Origin: Mangifera indica
Lineage: Eukaryota > Streptophyta > Magnoliopsida > Sapindales > Anacardiaceae
Direction: 5' to 3'
Assembly: GCF_011075055.1 (NCBI RefSeq)
Contig: NW_025401131.1
Coordinates: 183,515-247,514, forward strand
DNA: 64,000 bases
How positions within the stretch are numbered: the first letter of the stretch is position 1; each line of letters starts with the position of its first letter. Shown here in pieces: positions 21,845 to 35,270 of the stretch. The position numbers and the translations under genes were made by a program. The notes beneath the pieces are model-generated. The model was given only the letters and a program-made list of their open reading frames with translations. It had not been told where the DNA came from and did not search any database.

Positions 21845-22685
21845 CTTGCTCCAATTGATCCAAAAGTGCAACTTTTGAAGTCCATCAATGGTCCAAACGT
21901 CCAAGCATCATTTTGAGAAGCCCAAGTGAAGTTACAACCATCCATCACTCCATTTTGAAGCCCAAAAAGGTGTTCAAAGCCCAATTGGGAGAGTTGGACG
22001 AAATTGGATGAGAGGAGAGCTTTGGTGAAGACAAGAGCCCATTTTTTACGGAATAATAGTAACATTTTGTCCTATTGCATTTATTTAAAGTATGGCATGG
22101 CTTATTTTGTGTGGTTTAGAGTGAATTAAGGGCTAGGGTGAACTAATTTATTAAAAGGCTATGTACACATATATCTTGCCGCCACTTATTCCCATATAAA
22201 GTGGTTATGCTTTGTAAAATGTAGTTTTTTTTTTACTTTGGAATGAAAACTTGAAGGAGCTTTGTTGGCTCTCTTTCTTATTTCCTTTATCCAATCATTC
22301 TTGGTGGAAGATTGGTGGTAGAAGGCCCCAAGGTTGGTGGAACTTTCCTTTATGCCTTGGTTACACTTTATGTTTCCTTAGAAATCCAAATTAGAGTGTG
22401 TATGTGTGTTAATTTTGATTATGGCAGAGAGTTGTAACATAATTACCATTTCTGCCACTGCATTCTACTTGTAATTTGATTGCCTTAATCCGCTCCAATT
22501 GTGTACGTCCATAGCTTGAAAGAAAGTTCATTGTGTTGTGATTATGATGAAATGAATTCGGTTGGATTTGGAGTTGATTTGGTTGGTTAAACTGCAAGAA
22601 CAAAAAAACTGCTCATACCACATGAACAGTGAAAACAGTTTTTGATTTTTGGTTTCTTGTTGCATGTTTGGTTGAATATGCACCA
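21655..22685 (+). repeat. Array LTR4 (A type)
   Basis: A complete 1031-bp LTR with no private change noticed by eye; it lacks the markers special to LTR1-3. Confidence 0.92.
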
Positions 22686-22909
22686 TTTGGTACCAGAGCC
22701 TAGGTTGTTTGTGTGATTTGTTGACTGATTTCTACCTCTCGGAGCTACTGTTCATCTCTCGGAATGTACTGTTCACCCCAAGATTACTGTTCACAGAACC
22801 TTAATTTGCCTTAAACACAATCTTCCTTAACCTAAACACTTGCCAACACTCACCCCCAACCCTTAAACACTTATAACCATTAACCTTTACCTACTAGCCA
22901 TTACCAAAA

Positions 22910-24937
22910 ATGTCCCATAAGAGAACTTCATCCTCATCCTCCTCACCTCCTCATCCTTGGGAATTTTCCCACATGGCATTAAAAGAAGAGATCAAAGGAG
23001 AACTTAAGGCCATTAAGGACCAAATGAATCAAATGATGCAAATGATGAGAGACTTGACCCTCACTCAAAGTCGGGCACCCTTATCACAGCCCCAAACTTC
23101 AACACAAAGCCAAATACCCCCTCCTCCACCTCACCCAACCCAACTACATCAACCAAGAAGACATCTTAGACCTTCCCCTCCTCCTCCTAGACATCATAGG
23201 GAGGAATTGATGCTTCATGATTATTCAAGTGAGGAAGAACAAGAGAGGCCACCTAGGAGAGAAAAGGATGATGATAGGGGTTTAAGGATTGAAATTCCAG
23301 AATTCGAAGGGAGCATGAGTCCGGATGATTTTGTTGATTGGTTACATGCTATAGAGAGAGTTTTTGAATATAAGGGCTATTCGGATGAGAAGAAATGTAA
23401 ACTTGCCATCTTGAAATTCAAGGATTATGCATCCTTGTGGTGGGAAAATCTTAAGAAGCAAAGGGAAAAGGATGGTAAAGAGAGAGTGAGATCTTGGGAG
23501 AAACTAAAGAAGCTTATGAAAAGAAGATTCCTTCCGGACAACTATAAACAAGATCTTTACCTCAAGCTACACACCCTTAAGCAAGGAAGTGATGGAGTAG
23601 AGCATTACATAAGGGGGTTTGAGAAGCTATTAATGAGGAGTGAGCTACCGGAAGTGAAAGAGCAAACCATTGCAAGATTCATCGGTGGCTTAAACCAAGA
23701 CATTGCTCATATGGTAGAATTGCAACCATATTGCACTTTTGAAGATGTGTGTAAGTTGGCTATTAAAGTGGAGAAGTAAAAGAAGGCCATGAAGCCCATG
23801 GTTTCCAAGTCATTCTCCAAAGGGACATTATCTAACAAAAGCATATCTTTTACCAAGGGAACTACCTTCCATAAAGGTTCCCCATCCTACACAAATGTTG
23901 TCGATTCTTCTTCCACGGAGAAAGGCAAGGAACAAATGGTGGAACCAACTAAGGACAAGCCTAATATGGTGAAGACCAACCTCTCCAACAAAAAGTGCTT
24001 TAAATGCCAAGGCTATGGACACTTCCAAGCTGAATGCCCTAATAGGAGAGTTTTATCCTTGATGGAGATACAAGCAATTGAGGAGTCTCTTCAAGAAGAA
24101 GAAGAAAGTGAAGTTTCCAGCCATGAAAGTGATGAAGCCAACAAGGAAGAAGAAGGAATTCTACAAGGAGCTGATGAAGGAGAGATGTTAGTGATTAGAA
24201 GAGCATTGCATGCCAAGCCTCTTCCTCATGAAGAGCAAAGACTCCACATTTTCCAATCAAGGTGCACCATTGAAGATAAAGTGTGTTCTTTAATTGTAGA
24301 TAGCGGAAGTTGTGCCAATGTAGCTTCATCTACCTTAGTGGAAAAACTTGGATTACCTACCATACCTCATCCTCAACCGTACAAGCTCCAATGGTTGAGC
24401 AATGGGACCAGCCTCCAAGTAGCCAAACAAGTGCTTGTTTCCTTCTCCATTGGTAAGCATTATAGTGATGAGATTTTGTGTGATGTGATTCCTATGGATG
24501 CTTGTCACTTGTTGTTGGGAAGACCATGGCAATTTGATAGGGAAGTGAAGCATGATGGCAAGAAGAACACTTACTCCTTTAAATTCAATGGTAAGACTAT
24601 CACTTTAACTCCTCTTAGTCCACAACAAGTTCATAGAGCTACTAAGGGAAAAGAAGTCAAGAAAGAGAGCTTGTTTATGAATGGTCAGCAAATAGAGGGT
24701 AGCCATCTTGAAGATTTGAGGACAAATCCTTCTCAACCCGGGGAGGATGATGTATATGCGGCTCCATTGTCATTTTTGGGTTCCAAGTCATCCTTAAGTC
24801 TCCATGCAACCTTTGAAGCCAAGAAGAATGAAGTTCCAACAAATCCCAAGCCAAAGGAAGCATTGCACCTTCAATTTTGGCCCAAAACCACTTTTGGATA
24901 TAGTCTTATTACATCCACCCAAGGTCCAAATGAATAG
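22910..24937 (+). pseudogene. Array unit 4: gag-protease frame, one stop
   Basis: TAA at 23777-23779. By eye it is identical in the frame to units 3 and 5, suggesting a recent local duplication of this block. Confidence 0.92.
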
Positions 24938-25778
24938 CTTGCTCCAATTGATCCAAAAGTGCAACTTTTGAAGTCCATCAATGGTCCAAACGTCCAAGCA
25001 TCATTTTGAGAAGCCCAAGTGAAGTTACAACCATCCATCACTCCATTTTGAAGCCCAAAAAGGTGTTCAAAGCCCAATTGGGAGAGTTGGACGAAATTGG
25101 ATGAGAGGAGAGCTTTGGTGAAGACAAGAGCCCATTTTTTACGGAATAATAGTAACATTTTGTCCTATTGCATTTATTTAAAGTATGGCATGGCTTATTT
25201 TGTGTGGTTTAGAGTGAATTAAGGGCTAGGGTGAACTAATTTATTAAAAGGCTATGTACACATATATCTTGCCGCCACTTATTCCCATATAAAGTGGTTA
25301 TGCTTTGTAAAATGTAGTTTTTTTTTTACTTTGGAATGAAAACTTGAAGGAGCTTTGTTGGCTCTCTTTCTTATTTCCTTTATCCAATCATTCTTGGTGG
25401 AAGATTGGTGGTAGAAGGCCCCAAGGTTGGTGGAACTTTCCTTTATGCCTTGGTTACACTTTATGTTTCCTTAGAAATCCAAATTAGAGTGTGTATGTGT
25501 GTTAATTTTGATTATGGCAGAGAGTTGTAACATAATTACCATTTCTGCCACTGCATTCTACTTGTAATTTGATTGCCTTAATCCGCTCCAATTGTGTACG
25601 TCCATAGCTTGAAAGAAAGTTCATTGTGTTGTGATTATGATGAAATGAATTCGGTTGGATTTGGAGTTGATTTGGTTGGTTAAACTGCAAGAACAAAAAA
25701 ACTGCTCATACCACATGAACAGTGAAAACAGTTTTTGATTTTTGGTTTCTTGTTGCATGTTTGGTTGAATATGCACCA
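24748..25778 (+). repeat. Array LTR5 (A type)
   Basis: A complete 1031-bp LTR, indistinguishable by eye from LTR4. Confidence 0.92.
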
Positions 25779-26002
25779 TTTGGTACCAGAGCCTAGGTTG
25801 TTTGTGTGATTTGTTGACTGATTTCTACCTCTCGGAGCTACTGTTCATCTCTCGGAATGTACTGTTCACCCCAAGATTACTGTTCACAGAACCTTAATTT
25901 GCCTTAAACACAATCTTCCTTAACCTAAACACTTGCCAACACTCACCCCCAACCCTTAAACACTTATAACCATTAACCTTTACCTACTAGCCATTACCAA
26001 AA

Positions 26003-28030
26003 ATGTCCCATAAGAGAACTTCATCCTCATCCTCCTCACCTCCTCATCCTTGGGAATTTTCCCACATGGCATTAAAAGAAGAGATCAAAGGAGAACTTAA
26101 GGCCATTAAGGACCAAATGAATCAAATGATGCAAATGATGAGAGACTTGACCCTCACTCAAAGTCGGGCACCCTTATCACAGCCCCAAACTTCAACACAA
26201 AGCCAAATACCCCCTCCTCCACCTCACCCAACCCAACTACATCAACCAAGAAGACATCTTAGACCTTCCCCTCCTCCTCCTAGACATCATAGGGAGGAAT
26301 TGATGCTTCATGATTATTCAAGTGAGGAAGAACAAGAGAGGCCACCTAGGAGAGAAAAGGATGATGATAGGGGTTTAAGGATTGAAATTCCAGAATTCGA
26401 AGGGAGCATGAGTCCGGATGATTTTGTTGATTGGTTACATGCTATAGAGAGAGTTTTTGAATATAAGGGCTATTCGGATGAGAAGAAATGTAAACTTGCC
26501 ATCTTGAAATTCAAGGATTATGCATCCTTGTGGTGGGAAAATCTTAAGAAGCAAAGGGAAAAGGATGGTAAAGAGAGAGTGAGATCTTGGGAGAAACTAA
26601 AGAAGCTTATGAAAAGAAGATTCCTTCCGGACAACTATAAACAAGATCTTTACCTCAAGCTACACACCCTTAAGCAAGGAAGTGATGGAGTAGAGCATTA
26701 CATAAGGGGGTTTGAGAAGCTATTAATGAGGAGTGAGCTACCGGAAGTGAAAGAGCAAACCATTGCAAGATTCATCGGTGGCTTAAACCAAGACATTGCT
26801 CATATGGTAGAATTGCAACCATATTGCACTTTTGAAGATGTGTGTAAGTTGGCTATTAAAGTGGAGAAGTAAAAGAAGGCCATGAAGCCCATGGTTTCCA
26901 AGTCATTCTCCAAAGGGACATTATCTAACAAAAGCATATCTTTTACCAAGGGAACTACCTTCCATAAAGGTTCCCCATCCTACACAAATGTTGTCGATTC
27001 TTCTTCCACGGAGAAAGGCAAGGAACAAATGGTGGAACCAACTAAGGACAAGCCTAATATGGTGAAGACCAACCTCTCCAACAAAAAGTGCTTTAAATGC
27101 CAAGGCTATGGACACTTCCAAGCTGAATGCCCTAATAGGAGAGTTTTATCCTTGATGGAGATACAAGCAATTGAGGAGTCTCTTCAAGAAGAAGAAGAAA
27201 GTGAAGTTTCCAGCCATGAAAGTGATGAAGCCAACAAGGAAGAAGAAGGAATTCTACAAGGAGCTGATGAAGGAGAGATGTTAGTGATTAGAAGAGCATT
27301 GCATGCCAAGCCTCTTCCTCATGAAGAGCAAAGACTCCACATTTTCCAATCAAGGTGCACCATTGAAGATAAAGTGTGTTCTTTAATTGTAGATAGCGGA
27401 AGTTGTGCCAATGTAGCTTCATCTACCTTAGTGGAAAAACTTGGATTACCTACCATACCTCATCCTCAACCGTACAAGCTCCAATGGTTGAGCAATGGGA
27501 CCAGCCTCCAAGTAGCCAAACAAGTGCTTGTTTCCTTCTCCATTGGTAAGCATTATAGTGATGAGATTTTGTGTGATGTGATTCCTATGGATGCTTGTCA
27601 CTTGTTGTTGGGAAGACCATGGCAATTTGATAGGGAAGTGAAGCATGATGGCAAGAAGAACACTTACTCCTTTAAATTCAATGGTAAGACTATCACTTTA
27701 ACTCCTCTTAGTCCACAACAAGTTCATAGAGCTACTAAGGGAAAAGAAGTCAAGAAAGAGAGCTTGTTTATGAATGGTCAGCAAATAGAGGGTAGCCATC
27801 TTGAAGATTTGAGGACAAATCCTTCTCAACCCGGGGAGGATGATGTATATGCGGCTCCATTGTCATTTTTGGGTTCCAAGTCATCCTTAAGTCTCCATGC
27901 AACCTTTGAAGCCAAGAAGAATGAAGTTCCAACAAATCCCAAGCCAAAGGAAGCATTGCACCTTCAATTTTGGCCCAAAACCACTTTTGGATATAGTCTT
28001 ATTACATCCACCCAAGGTCCAAATGAATAG
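26003..28030 (+). pseudogene. Array unit 5: gag-protease frame, one stop
   Basis: TAA at 26870-26872. It is the last pure A-type unit; the following LTR6 already has the shorter T run of the B block. Confidence 0.92.
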
Positions 28031-28867
28031 CTTGCTCCAATTGATCCAAAAGTGCAACTTTTGAAGTCCATCAATGGTCCAAACGTCCAAGCATCATTTT
28101 GAGAAGCCCAAGTGAAGTTACAACCATCCATCACTCCATTTTGAAGCCCAAAAAGGTGTTCAAAGCCCAATTGGGAGAGTTGGACGAAATTGGATGAGAG
28201 GAGAGCTTTGGTGAAGACAAGAGCCCATTTTTTACGGAATAATAGTAACATTTTGTCCTATTGCATTTATTTAAAGTATGGCATGGCTTATTTTGTGTGG
28301 TTTAGAGTGAATTAAGGGCTAGGGTGAACTAATTTATTAAAAGGCTATGTACACATATATCTTGCCGCCACTTATTCCCATATAAAGTGGTTATGCTTTG
28401 TAAAATGTAGTTTTTTACTTTGGAATGAAAACTTGAAGGAGCTTTGTTGGCTCTCTTTCTTATTTCCTTTATCCAATCATTCTTGGTGGAAGATTGGTGG
28501 TAGAAGGCCCCAAGGTTGGTGGAACTTTCCTTTATGCCTTGGTTACACTTTATGTTTCCTTAGAAATCCAAATTAGAGTGTGTATGTGTGTTAATTTTGA
28601 TTATGGCAGAGAGTTGTAACATAATTACCATTTCTGCCACTGCATTCTACTTGTAATTTGATTGCCTTAATCCGCTCCAATTGTGTACGTCCATAGCTTG
28701 AAAGAAAGTTCATTGTGTTGTGATTATGATGAAATGAATTCGGTTGGATTTGGAGTTGATTTGGTTGGTTAAACTGCAAGAACAAAAAAACTGCTCATAC
28801 CACATGAACAGTGAAAACAGTTTTTGATTTTTGGTTTCTTGTTGCATGTTTGGTTGAATATGCACCA
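27841..28867 (+). repeat. Array LTR6 (A type with short T run)
   Basis: 1027 bp. The T run after AAAATGTAG has six T instead of the nine or more in LTR1-5, as in the B-type LTRs, while the rest is A-type. It marks the start of the transition zone. Confidence 0.92.
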
Positions 28868-29090
28868 TTTGGTACCAGAGCCTAGGTTGTTTGTGTGATT
28901 TGTTGACTGATTTCTACCTCTCGGAGCTACTGTTCATCTCTCGGAATGTACTGTTCACCCAAGATTACTGTTCACAGAACCTTAATTTGCCTTAAACACA
29001 ATCTTCCTTAACCTAAACACTTGCCAACACTCACCCCCAACCCTTAAACACTTATAACCATTAACCTTTACCTACTAGCCATTACCAAAA

Positions 29091-31118
29091 ATGTCCCATA
29101 AGAGAACTTCATCCTCATCCTCCTCACCTCCTCATCCTTGGGAATTTTCCCACATGGCATTAAAAGAAGAGGTCAAAGGAGAACTTAAGGCCATTAAGGA
29201 CCAACTGAATCAAATGATGCAAATGATGAGAGACTTGACCCTCACTCAAAGTCGGGCACCCTTATCACAGCCCCAAACTTCAACAAAAAGCCAAATACCC
29301 CCTCCTCCACCTCACCCAACCCAACTACATCAACCAAGAAGACATCTTAGACCTTCCCCTCCTCCTCCTAGACATCATAGGGAGGAATTGATGCTTCATG
29401 ATTATTCAAGTGAGGAAGAACAAGAGAGGCCACCTAGGAGAGAAAAGGATGATGATAGGGGTTTAAGGATTGAAATTCCAGAATTCGAAGGGAGCATGAG
29501 TCCGGATGATTTTGTTGATTGGTTACATGCTATAGAGAGAGTTTTTGAATATAAGGGCTATTCGGATGAGAAGAAATGTAAACTTGCCATCTTGAAATTC
29601 AAGGATTATGCATCCTTGTGGTGGGAAAATCTTAAGAAGCAAAGGGAAAAGGATGGTAAAGAGAGAGTGAGATCTTGGGAGAAACTAAAGAAGCTTATGA
29701 AAAGAAGATTCCTTCCGGACAACTATAAACAAGATCTTTACCTCAAGCTACACACCCTTAAGCAAGGAAGTGATGGAGTAGAGCATTACATAAGGGGGTT
29801 TGAGAAGCTATTAATGAGGAGTGAGCTACCGGAAGTGAAAGAGCAAACCATTGCAAGATTCATCGGTGGCTTAAACCAAGACATTGCTCATATGGTAGAA
29901 TTGCAACCATATTGCACTTTTGAAGATGTGTGTAAGTTGGCTATTAAAGTGGAGAAGTAAAAGAAAGCCATGAAGCCCATGGTTTCCAAGTCATTCTCCA
30001 AAGGGACATTATCTAACAAAAGCATATCTTTTACCAAGGGAACTACCTTCCATAAAGGTTCCCCATCCTACACAAATGTTGTCGATTCTTCTTCCACGGA
30101 GAAAGGCAAGGAACAAATGGTGGAACCAACTAAGGACAAGCCTAATATGGTGAAGACCAACCTCTCCAACAAAAAGTGCTTTAAATGCCAAGGCTATGGA
30201 CACTTCCAAGCTGAATGCCCTAATAGGAGAGTTTTATCCTTGATGGAGATACAAGCAATTGAGGAGTCTCTTCAAGAAGAAGAAGAAAGTGAAGTTTCCA
30301 GCCATGAAAGTGATGAAGCCAACAAGGAAGAAGAAGGAATTCTACAAGGAGCTGATGAAGGAGAGATGTTAGTGATTAGAAGAGCATTGCATGCCAAGCC
30401 TCTTCCTCATGAAGAGCAAAGACTCCACATTTTCCAATCAAGGTGCACCATTGAAGATAAAGTGTGTTCTTTAATTGTAGATAGCGGAAGTTGTGCTAAT
30501 GTAGCTTCATCTACCTTAGTGGAAAAACTTGGATTACCTACCATACCTCATCCTCAACCGTACAAGCTCCAATGGTTGAGCAATGGGACCAGCCTCCAAG
30601 TAGCCAAACAAGTGCTTGTTTCCTTTTCCATTGGTAAGCATTATAGTGATGAGATTTTGTGTGATGTGATTCCTATGGATGCTTGTCACTTGTTGTTGGG
30701 AAGACCATGGCAATTTGATAGGGAAGTGAAGCATGATGGCAAGAAGAACACTTACTCCTTTAAATTCAATGGTAAGACTATCACTTTAACTCCTCTTAGT
30801 CCACAACAAGTTCATAGAGCTACTAAGGGAAAAGAAGTCAAGAAAGAGAGCTTGTTTATGAATGGTCAGCAAATTGAGGGTAGCCATCTTGAAGATTTGA
30901 GGACAAATCCTTCTCAACCCGGGAAGGATGATGTATATGCGGCTCCATTGTTATTTTTGGGTTCCAAGTCATCCTTAAGTCTCCATGCAACCTTTGAAGC
31001 CAAGAAGAATGAAGTTCCAACAAATCCCAAGCCAAAGGGAGCATTGCACCTTCAATTTTGGCCCGAAACCACTTTTGGATATAGTCTTATTACATCCACC
31101 CAAGGTCCAAATGAATAG
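29091..31118 (+). pseudogene. Array unit 6: mosaic A/B gag-protease frame
   Basis: The N-terminus begins MSHKRTS (A) but has EEVKGEL, KDQLNQ and TSTKSQ (B states). The A-type TAA is at 29958-29960, followed by AAGAAAGCC (B state). The end of the frame has the B-type features AAATTGAGGG, GGGAAGGA and GCCAAAGGGA. The leader is one base shorter (TTCACCCAAG). The alternation of markers suggests recombination or gene conversion between the two blocks. Domains are as in unit 1. Confidence 0.9.
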
Positions 31119-31955
31119 CTTGCTCCAATTGATGCAAAAGTGCAACTTTTGAAGTCCATCAATGGTCCAAACGTCCAAGCATCATTTTGAGAAGCCCAAG
31201 TGAAGTTACAACCATCCATCACTCCATTTTGAAGCCCAAAAAGGTGTTCAAAGCCCAATTGGGAGAGTTGGACGAAATTGGATGAAAGGAGAGCTTTGGT
31301 GAAGACAAGAGCCCACTTTTTACGGAATAATAGTAACATTTTGTCCTATTGCATTTATTTAAAGTATGGCATGGCTTATTTTGTGTGGTTTAGAGTGAAT
31401 TAAGGGCTAGGGTGAACTAATTTATTAAAAGTCTATGTACACATATATCTTGCCGCCACTTATTCCCATATAAAGTGGTTATGCTTTGTAAAATGTAGTT
31501 TTTTACTTTGGAATGAAAACTTGAAGAAGCTTTGTTGGCTCTCTTTCTTATTTCCTTTATCCAATCATTCTTGGTGGAAGATTGGTGGTGGAAGGCCCCA
31601 AGGTTGGTGGAACTTTCCTTTATGCCTTGGTTACACTTTATGTTTCCTTAGAAATCCAAATTAGAGTGTGTATGTGTGTTAATTTTGATTATGGCAGAGA
31701 GTTGTAACATAATTACCATTTCTGCCACTGCATTCTACTTGTAATTTGATTGCCTTAATCCGCTCCAATTGTGTACGTCCATAGCTTGAAAGAAAGTTCA
31801 TTGTGTTGTGATTATGATGAAATGAATTCGGTTGGATTTGGAGTTGATTTGGTTGGTTAAACTGCAAGAACAAAAAAACTGCTCATACCACATGAACAGT
31901 GAAAACAGTTTTTGATTTTTGGTTTCTTGTTGCATGTTTGGTTGAATATGCACCA
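30929..31955 (+). repeat. Array LTR7 (mosaic)
   Basis: 1027 bp. The first half is B-like (TTGTTATTTTTGGG, GATGCAAAAG, GGATGAAAGG, AAAAGTCTATG). Much of the 3' half is A-like (CTTATTCCC, ATGCCTTGG, GTATGTGTGTTAATTTTG). The PBS after it is TGGTACCAGAAC. Confidence 0.9.
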
Positions 31956-32179
31956 TTTGGTACCAGAACCTAGGTTGTTTGTGTGATTTGTTGACTGATT
32001 TCTACCTCTCGGAGCTACTGTTCATCTCACGGAATGTACTGTTCACCCCAAGATCACTGGTCACAGAACCTTAATTTGCCTTAAACACAAACTTCCTTAA
32101 CCTAAACACTTACCAATACTCACCCCCAACCCTTCAACACTTATAACCATTAACCTTTACCTACTAGCCATTACCAAAA

Positions 32180-34087
32180 ATGTCCAATAAAAGAACTTCA
32201 TCCTCATCCTCCTCACCTCCTCATCCTTGGGAATTTTCCCACATGACATTAAAAGAAGAGGTCAAAGGAGAACTTAAGGACATTAAGGACCAACTGAATC
32301 AAATGATGCAAATGATGAGAGACTTGACCCTCACTCAAAGTCGGGCACCCTTATCACAGCCCCAAACTTCAACAAAAAGCCAAATACCCCCTCCTCCACC
32401 TCACCCAACCTAACTACATCAACCAAGAAGACATATTAGACCTTCCCCTCCTCCTCCTAGACATCATAGGGAGGAATTGATGCTTCATGATTATTCAAGT
32501 GGGGAAGAACAAGAGAGGCCACCTAGGAGAGAAAAGGATGATGATAGGGGTTTAAGGATTGAAATTCTGGAATTCGAAGGGAGTATGAGTCCGGATGATT
32601 TTGTCAATTGGTTACATGCTATAGAGAGAGTTTTTGAATATAAAGGCTATTCGGATGAGAAGAAATGTAAACTTGCCATCTTGAAATTCAAGGATTATGC
32701 ATCCTTGTGGTGGGAAAATCTTAAGAAGCAAAGGGAAAGGGATGGTAAAGAGAGAGTGAGATCTTGGGAGAAACTATAGAAGCTTATGAAGAGAAGATTC
32801 CTTCCGGACAACCATAAACAAGATCTTTACCTCAAGCTACACACCCTTAAGCAAGGAAGTGATGGAGTAGAGCAATACATAAGGGAGTTTGAGAAGCTAT
32901 TAATGAGGAGTGAGCTGCCGGAAGTGAAAGAGCAAACCATTGCAAGATTCATTGGTGGCTTAAACCGAGACATTGCTCATATGGTAGAATTACAACCATA
33001 TTACACTTTTGAAGATGTGTGTAAGTTGGCTATTAAAGTGGAGAAGCAAAAGAAAGCCATGAAGCCCATGGTTTCCAAGTCATTCTCCAAAGGGACATTA
33101 TCTAACAAAAGTATATCTTTTACCAAGGGAACTACCTTCTATAAAGGTTCCCCATCCTACACAAATGTTGTTGATTCTTCTTCCAAGGAGAAAGGCAAGG
33201 AAAAAATGGTGGAACCAACTAAGGACAAGCGTAATATGGTGAAGACCAACCTCTCCAATAAAAAGTGCTTTAAATGCCAAGGCTATGGACACTTCCAAGC
33301 TGAATGCCCTAATAGGAGAGTTTTATCCTTGATGGAGATACAAGCAATTGAGGAGTCTCTTCAAGAAGAAGAAGAAAGTGAAGTTTCCAGCCATGAAAGT
33401 GATGAAGCCAACAAGGAAGAAGAAGAAATTCTACAAGGAGCTGATGAAGGAGAGATGTTAGTGATTAGAAGAGCATTGCATGCCAAGCCTCTTCCTCATG
33501 AAGAGCAAAGACTCCACATTTTCCAATCAAGGTGCACCATTGAAGATAAAGTGTGTTCTTTAATTGTAGATAGTGGAAGTTGTGCTAATGTAGCTTCATC
33601 TACCTTAGTGGAAAAACTTGGATTACCTACCATACCTCATCCTCAACCATACAAGCTCCATTGGTTGAGCAATGGGACCAGCCTCCAAGTAGCCAAACGA
33701 GTGCTTGTTTCCTTTTCCATTGGTAAGCATTATAGTGATGAGATTTTGTGTGATGTGATTCCTATGGATGCTTGTCACTTGTTGTTGGGAAGACCATGGC
33801 AATTTGATAGGGAAGTGAAGCATGATGGCAAGAAGAACACTTACTCCTTTAAATTCAATGGCAAGACTGTCACTTTAACTCCTCTTAGTCCACAACAAGT
33901 TCATAGAGCTACTAAAGGAAAAGAAGTCAAGAAAGAGAGCTTGTTTATGAATGGTCAGCAAATTGAGGGTAGCCATCTTGAAGATTTGAGGGCAAATCCT
34001 TCTCAACCCGGGAAGGATGATGTATATGCGGCTCCATTGTTATTTGTTGGGTTCCAAGTCATCCTTAAGTCTCCATGCAACCTTTGA
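32180..34087 (+). pseudogene. Array unit 7: B-type gag-protease frame, two stops
   Basis: Starts MSNKRTS. In-frame stops are TAA at codon 78 (32411-32413; CAA in A) and TAG at codon 200 (32777-32779; AAG in A). The A-type stop position is open (CAA), so the protease half is continuous from 32786 to 34087. The CCHC knuckle and DSG are intact. A one-base insertion just inside LTR8 changes the C-terminus and shortens the frame compared with A units. Its leader differs from those of units 8-12. Confidence 0.92.
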
Positions 34088-35045
34088 AGCCAAGAAGAAT
34101 GAAGTTCCAGCAAATCCCAAGCCAAAGGGAGCATTGCGCCTTCAATTTTGGCCCGAAACCACTTTTGGATATAGTCTTATTACATCCACCCAAGGTCCAA
34201 ATGAATAGCTTGCTCCAATTGATGCAAAAGTGCAACTTTTGAAGTCCATCAATGGTCCAAACGTCCAAGCATCATTTTGAGAAGCCCAAGTGAAGTTACA
34301 ACCATCCATCACTCCATTTTGAAGCCCAAAAAGGTGTTCAAAGCCCAATTGGGAGAGTTGGACGAAATTGGATGAAAGGAGAGTTTTGGTGAAGACAAGA
34401 GCCCACTTTTTATGGAATAATAGTAACATTTTGTCCTATTGCATTTATTTAAAGTATGGCATGGCTTATTTTGTGTGGTTTAGAGTGAATTAAAGGCTAG
34501 GGTGAACTAATTTATTAAAAGTCTATGTACACATATATCTTGCCGCCACTTACTCCCATATAAAGTGGTTATGCTTTGTAAAATGCAGTTTTTTACTTTG
34601 GAATGAAAACTTGAAGAAGCTTTGTTGGCTCTCTTTCTTATTTCCTTTATCCAATCATTCTTGGTGGAAGATTGGTGGTGGAAGGCCCCAAGGTTGGTGG
34701 AACTTTCTTTTATGCGTTGGTTACACTTTATGTTTCCTTAGAAATCCAAATTAGAGTGTGCATGTGTGTTAATCTTGATTATGGCAGAGAGTTGCAACGT
34801 AATTACCATTTCTGCCACTGCATTCTTCTTGTAATTTGATTGCCTTACTCTACACCAATTGTGTACGTCCATAGCTTGAAAGAAATTTCTTTGTGTTGTG
34901 ATTATGATGAAATGAATTTGGTTGGATTTGGAGTTGATTTGGTTGGTTAAACTGCAAGAACAAAAAAACTGCTCATACCACATGAACAGTGAAAACAATT
35001 TTTGATTTTTGGTTTCTTGTAGCATGTTTTGTTGAATATGCACCA
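34018..35045 (+). repeat. Array LTR8 (B type)
   Basis: 1028 bp. Has TTATTTGTTGGG (one base longer than A), CTTACTCCC, ATGCAGTTTTTTAC, ATGCGTTGG, GCATGTGTGTTAATCTTG and TACACCAATTG. These define the B-type LTR repeated through LTR13. Confidence 0.92.
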
Positions 35046-35270
35046 TTTGGTATCAGAACCTAGGTTGTTTGTGTGATTTGTTGACTGATTTCTACCTCTC
35101 GGAGCTACTGTTCACCTCACGAAATTTACTGTTCACTCCAAAATCACTGGTCACAGAACCTTAATTTGCCTTAAACACAAACCTTCCTTAACCTAAACAC
35201 TTACCAATACTCACCCCCAACCCTTCAACACTTATAACCATTAACCTTTACCTACTAGCCATTACCAAAA

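Noticed and set aside
34738..35046. 102-codon minus-strand frame in B-type LTR ends
   Set aside because: Created by B-specific base changes in the U5 end of the LTR; absent from A units and without motif.
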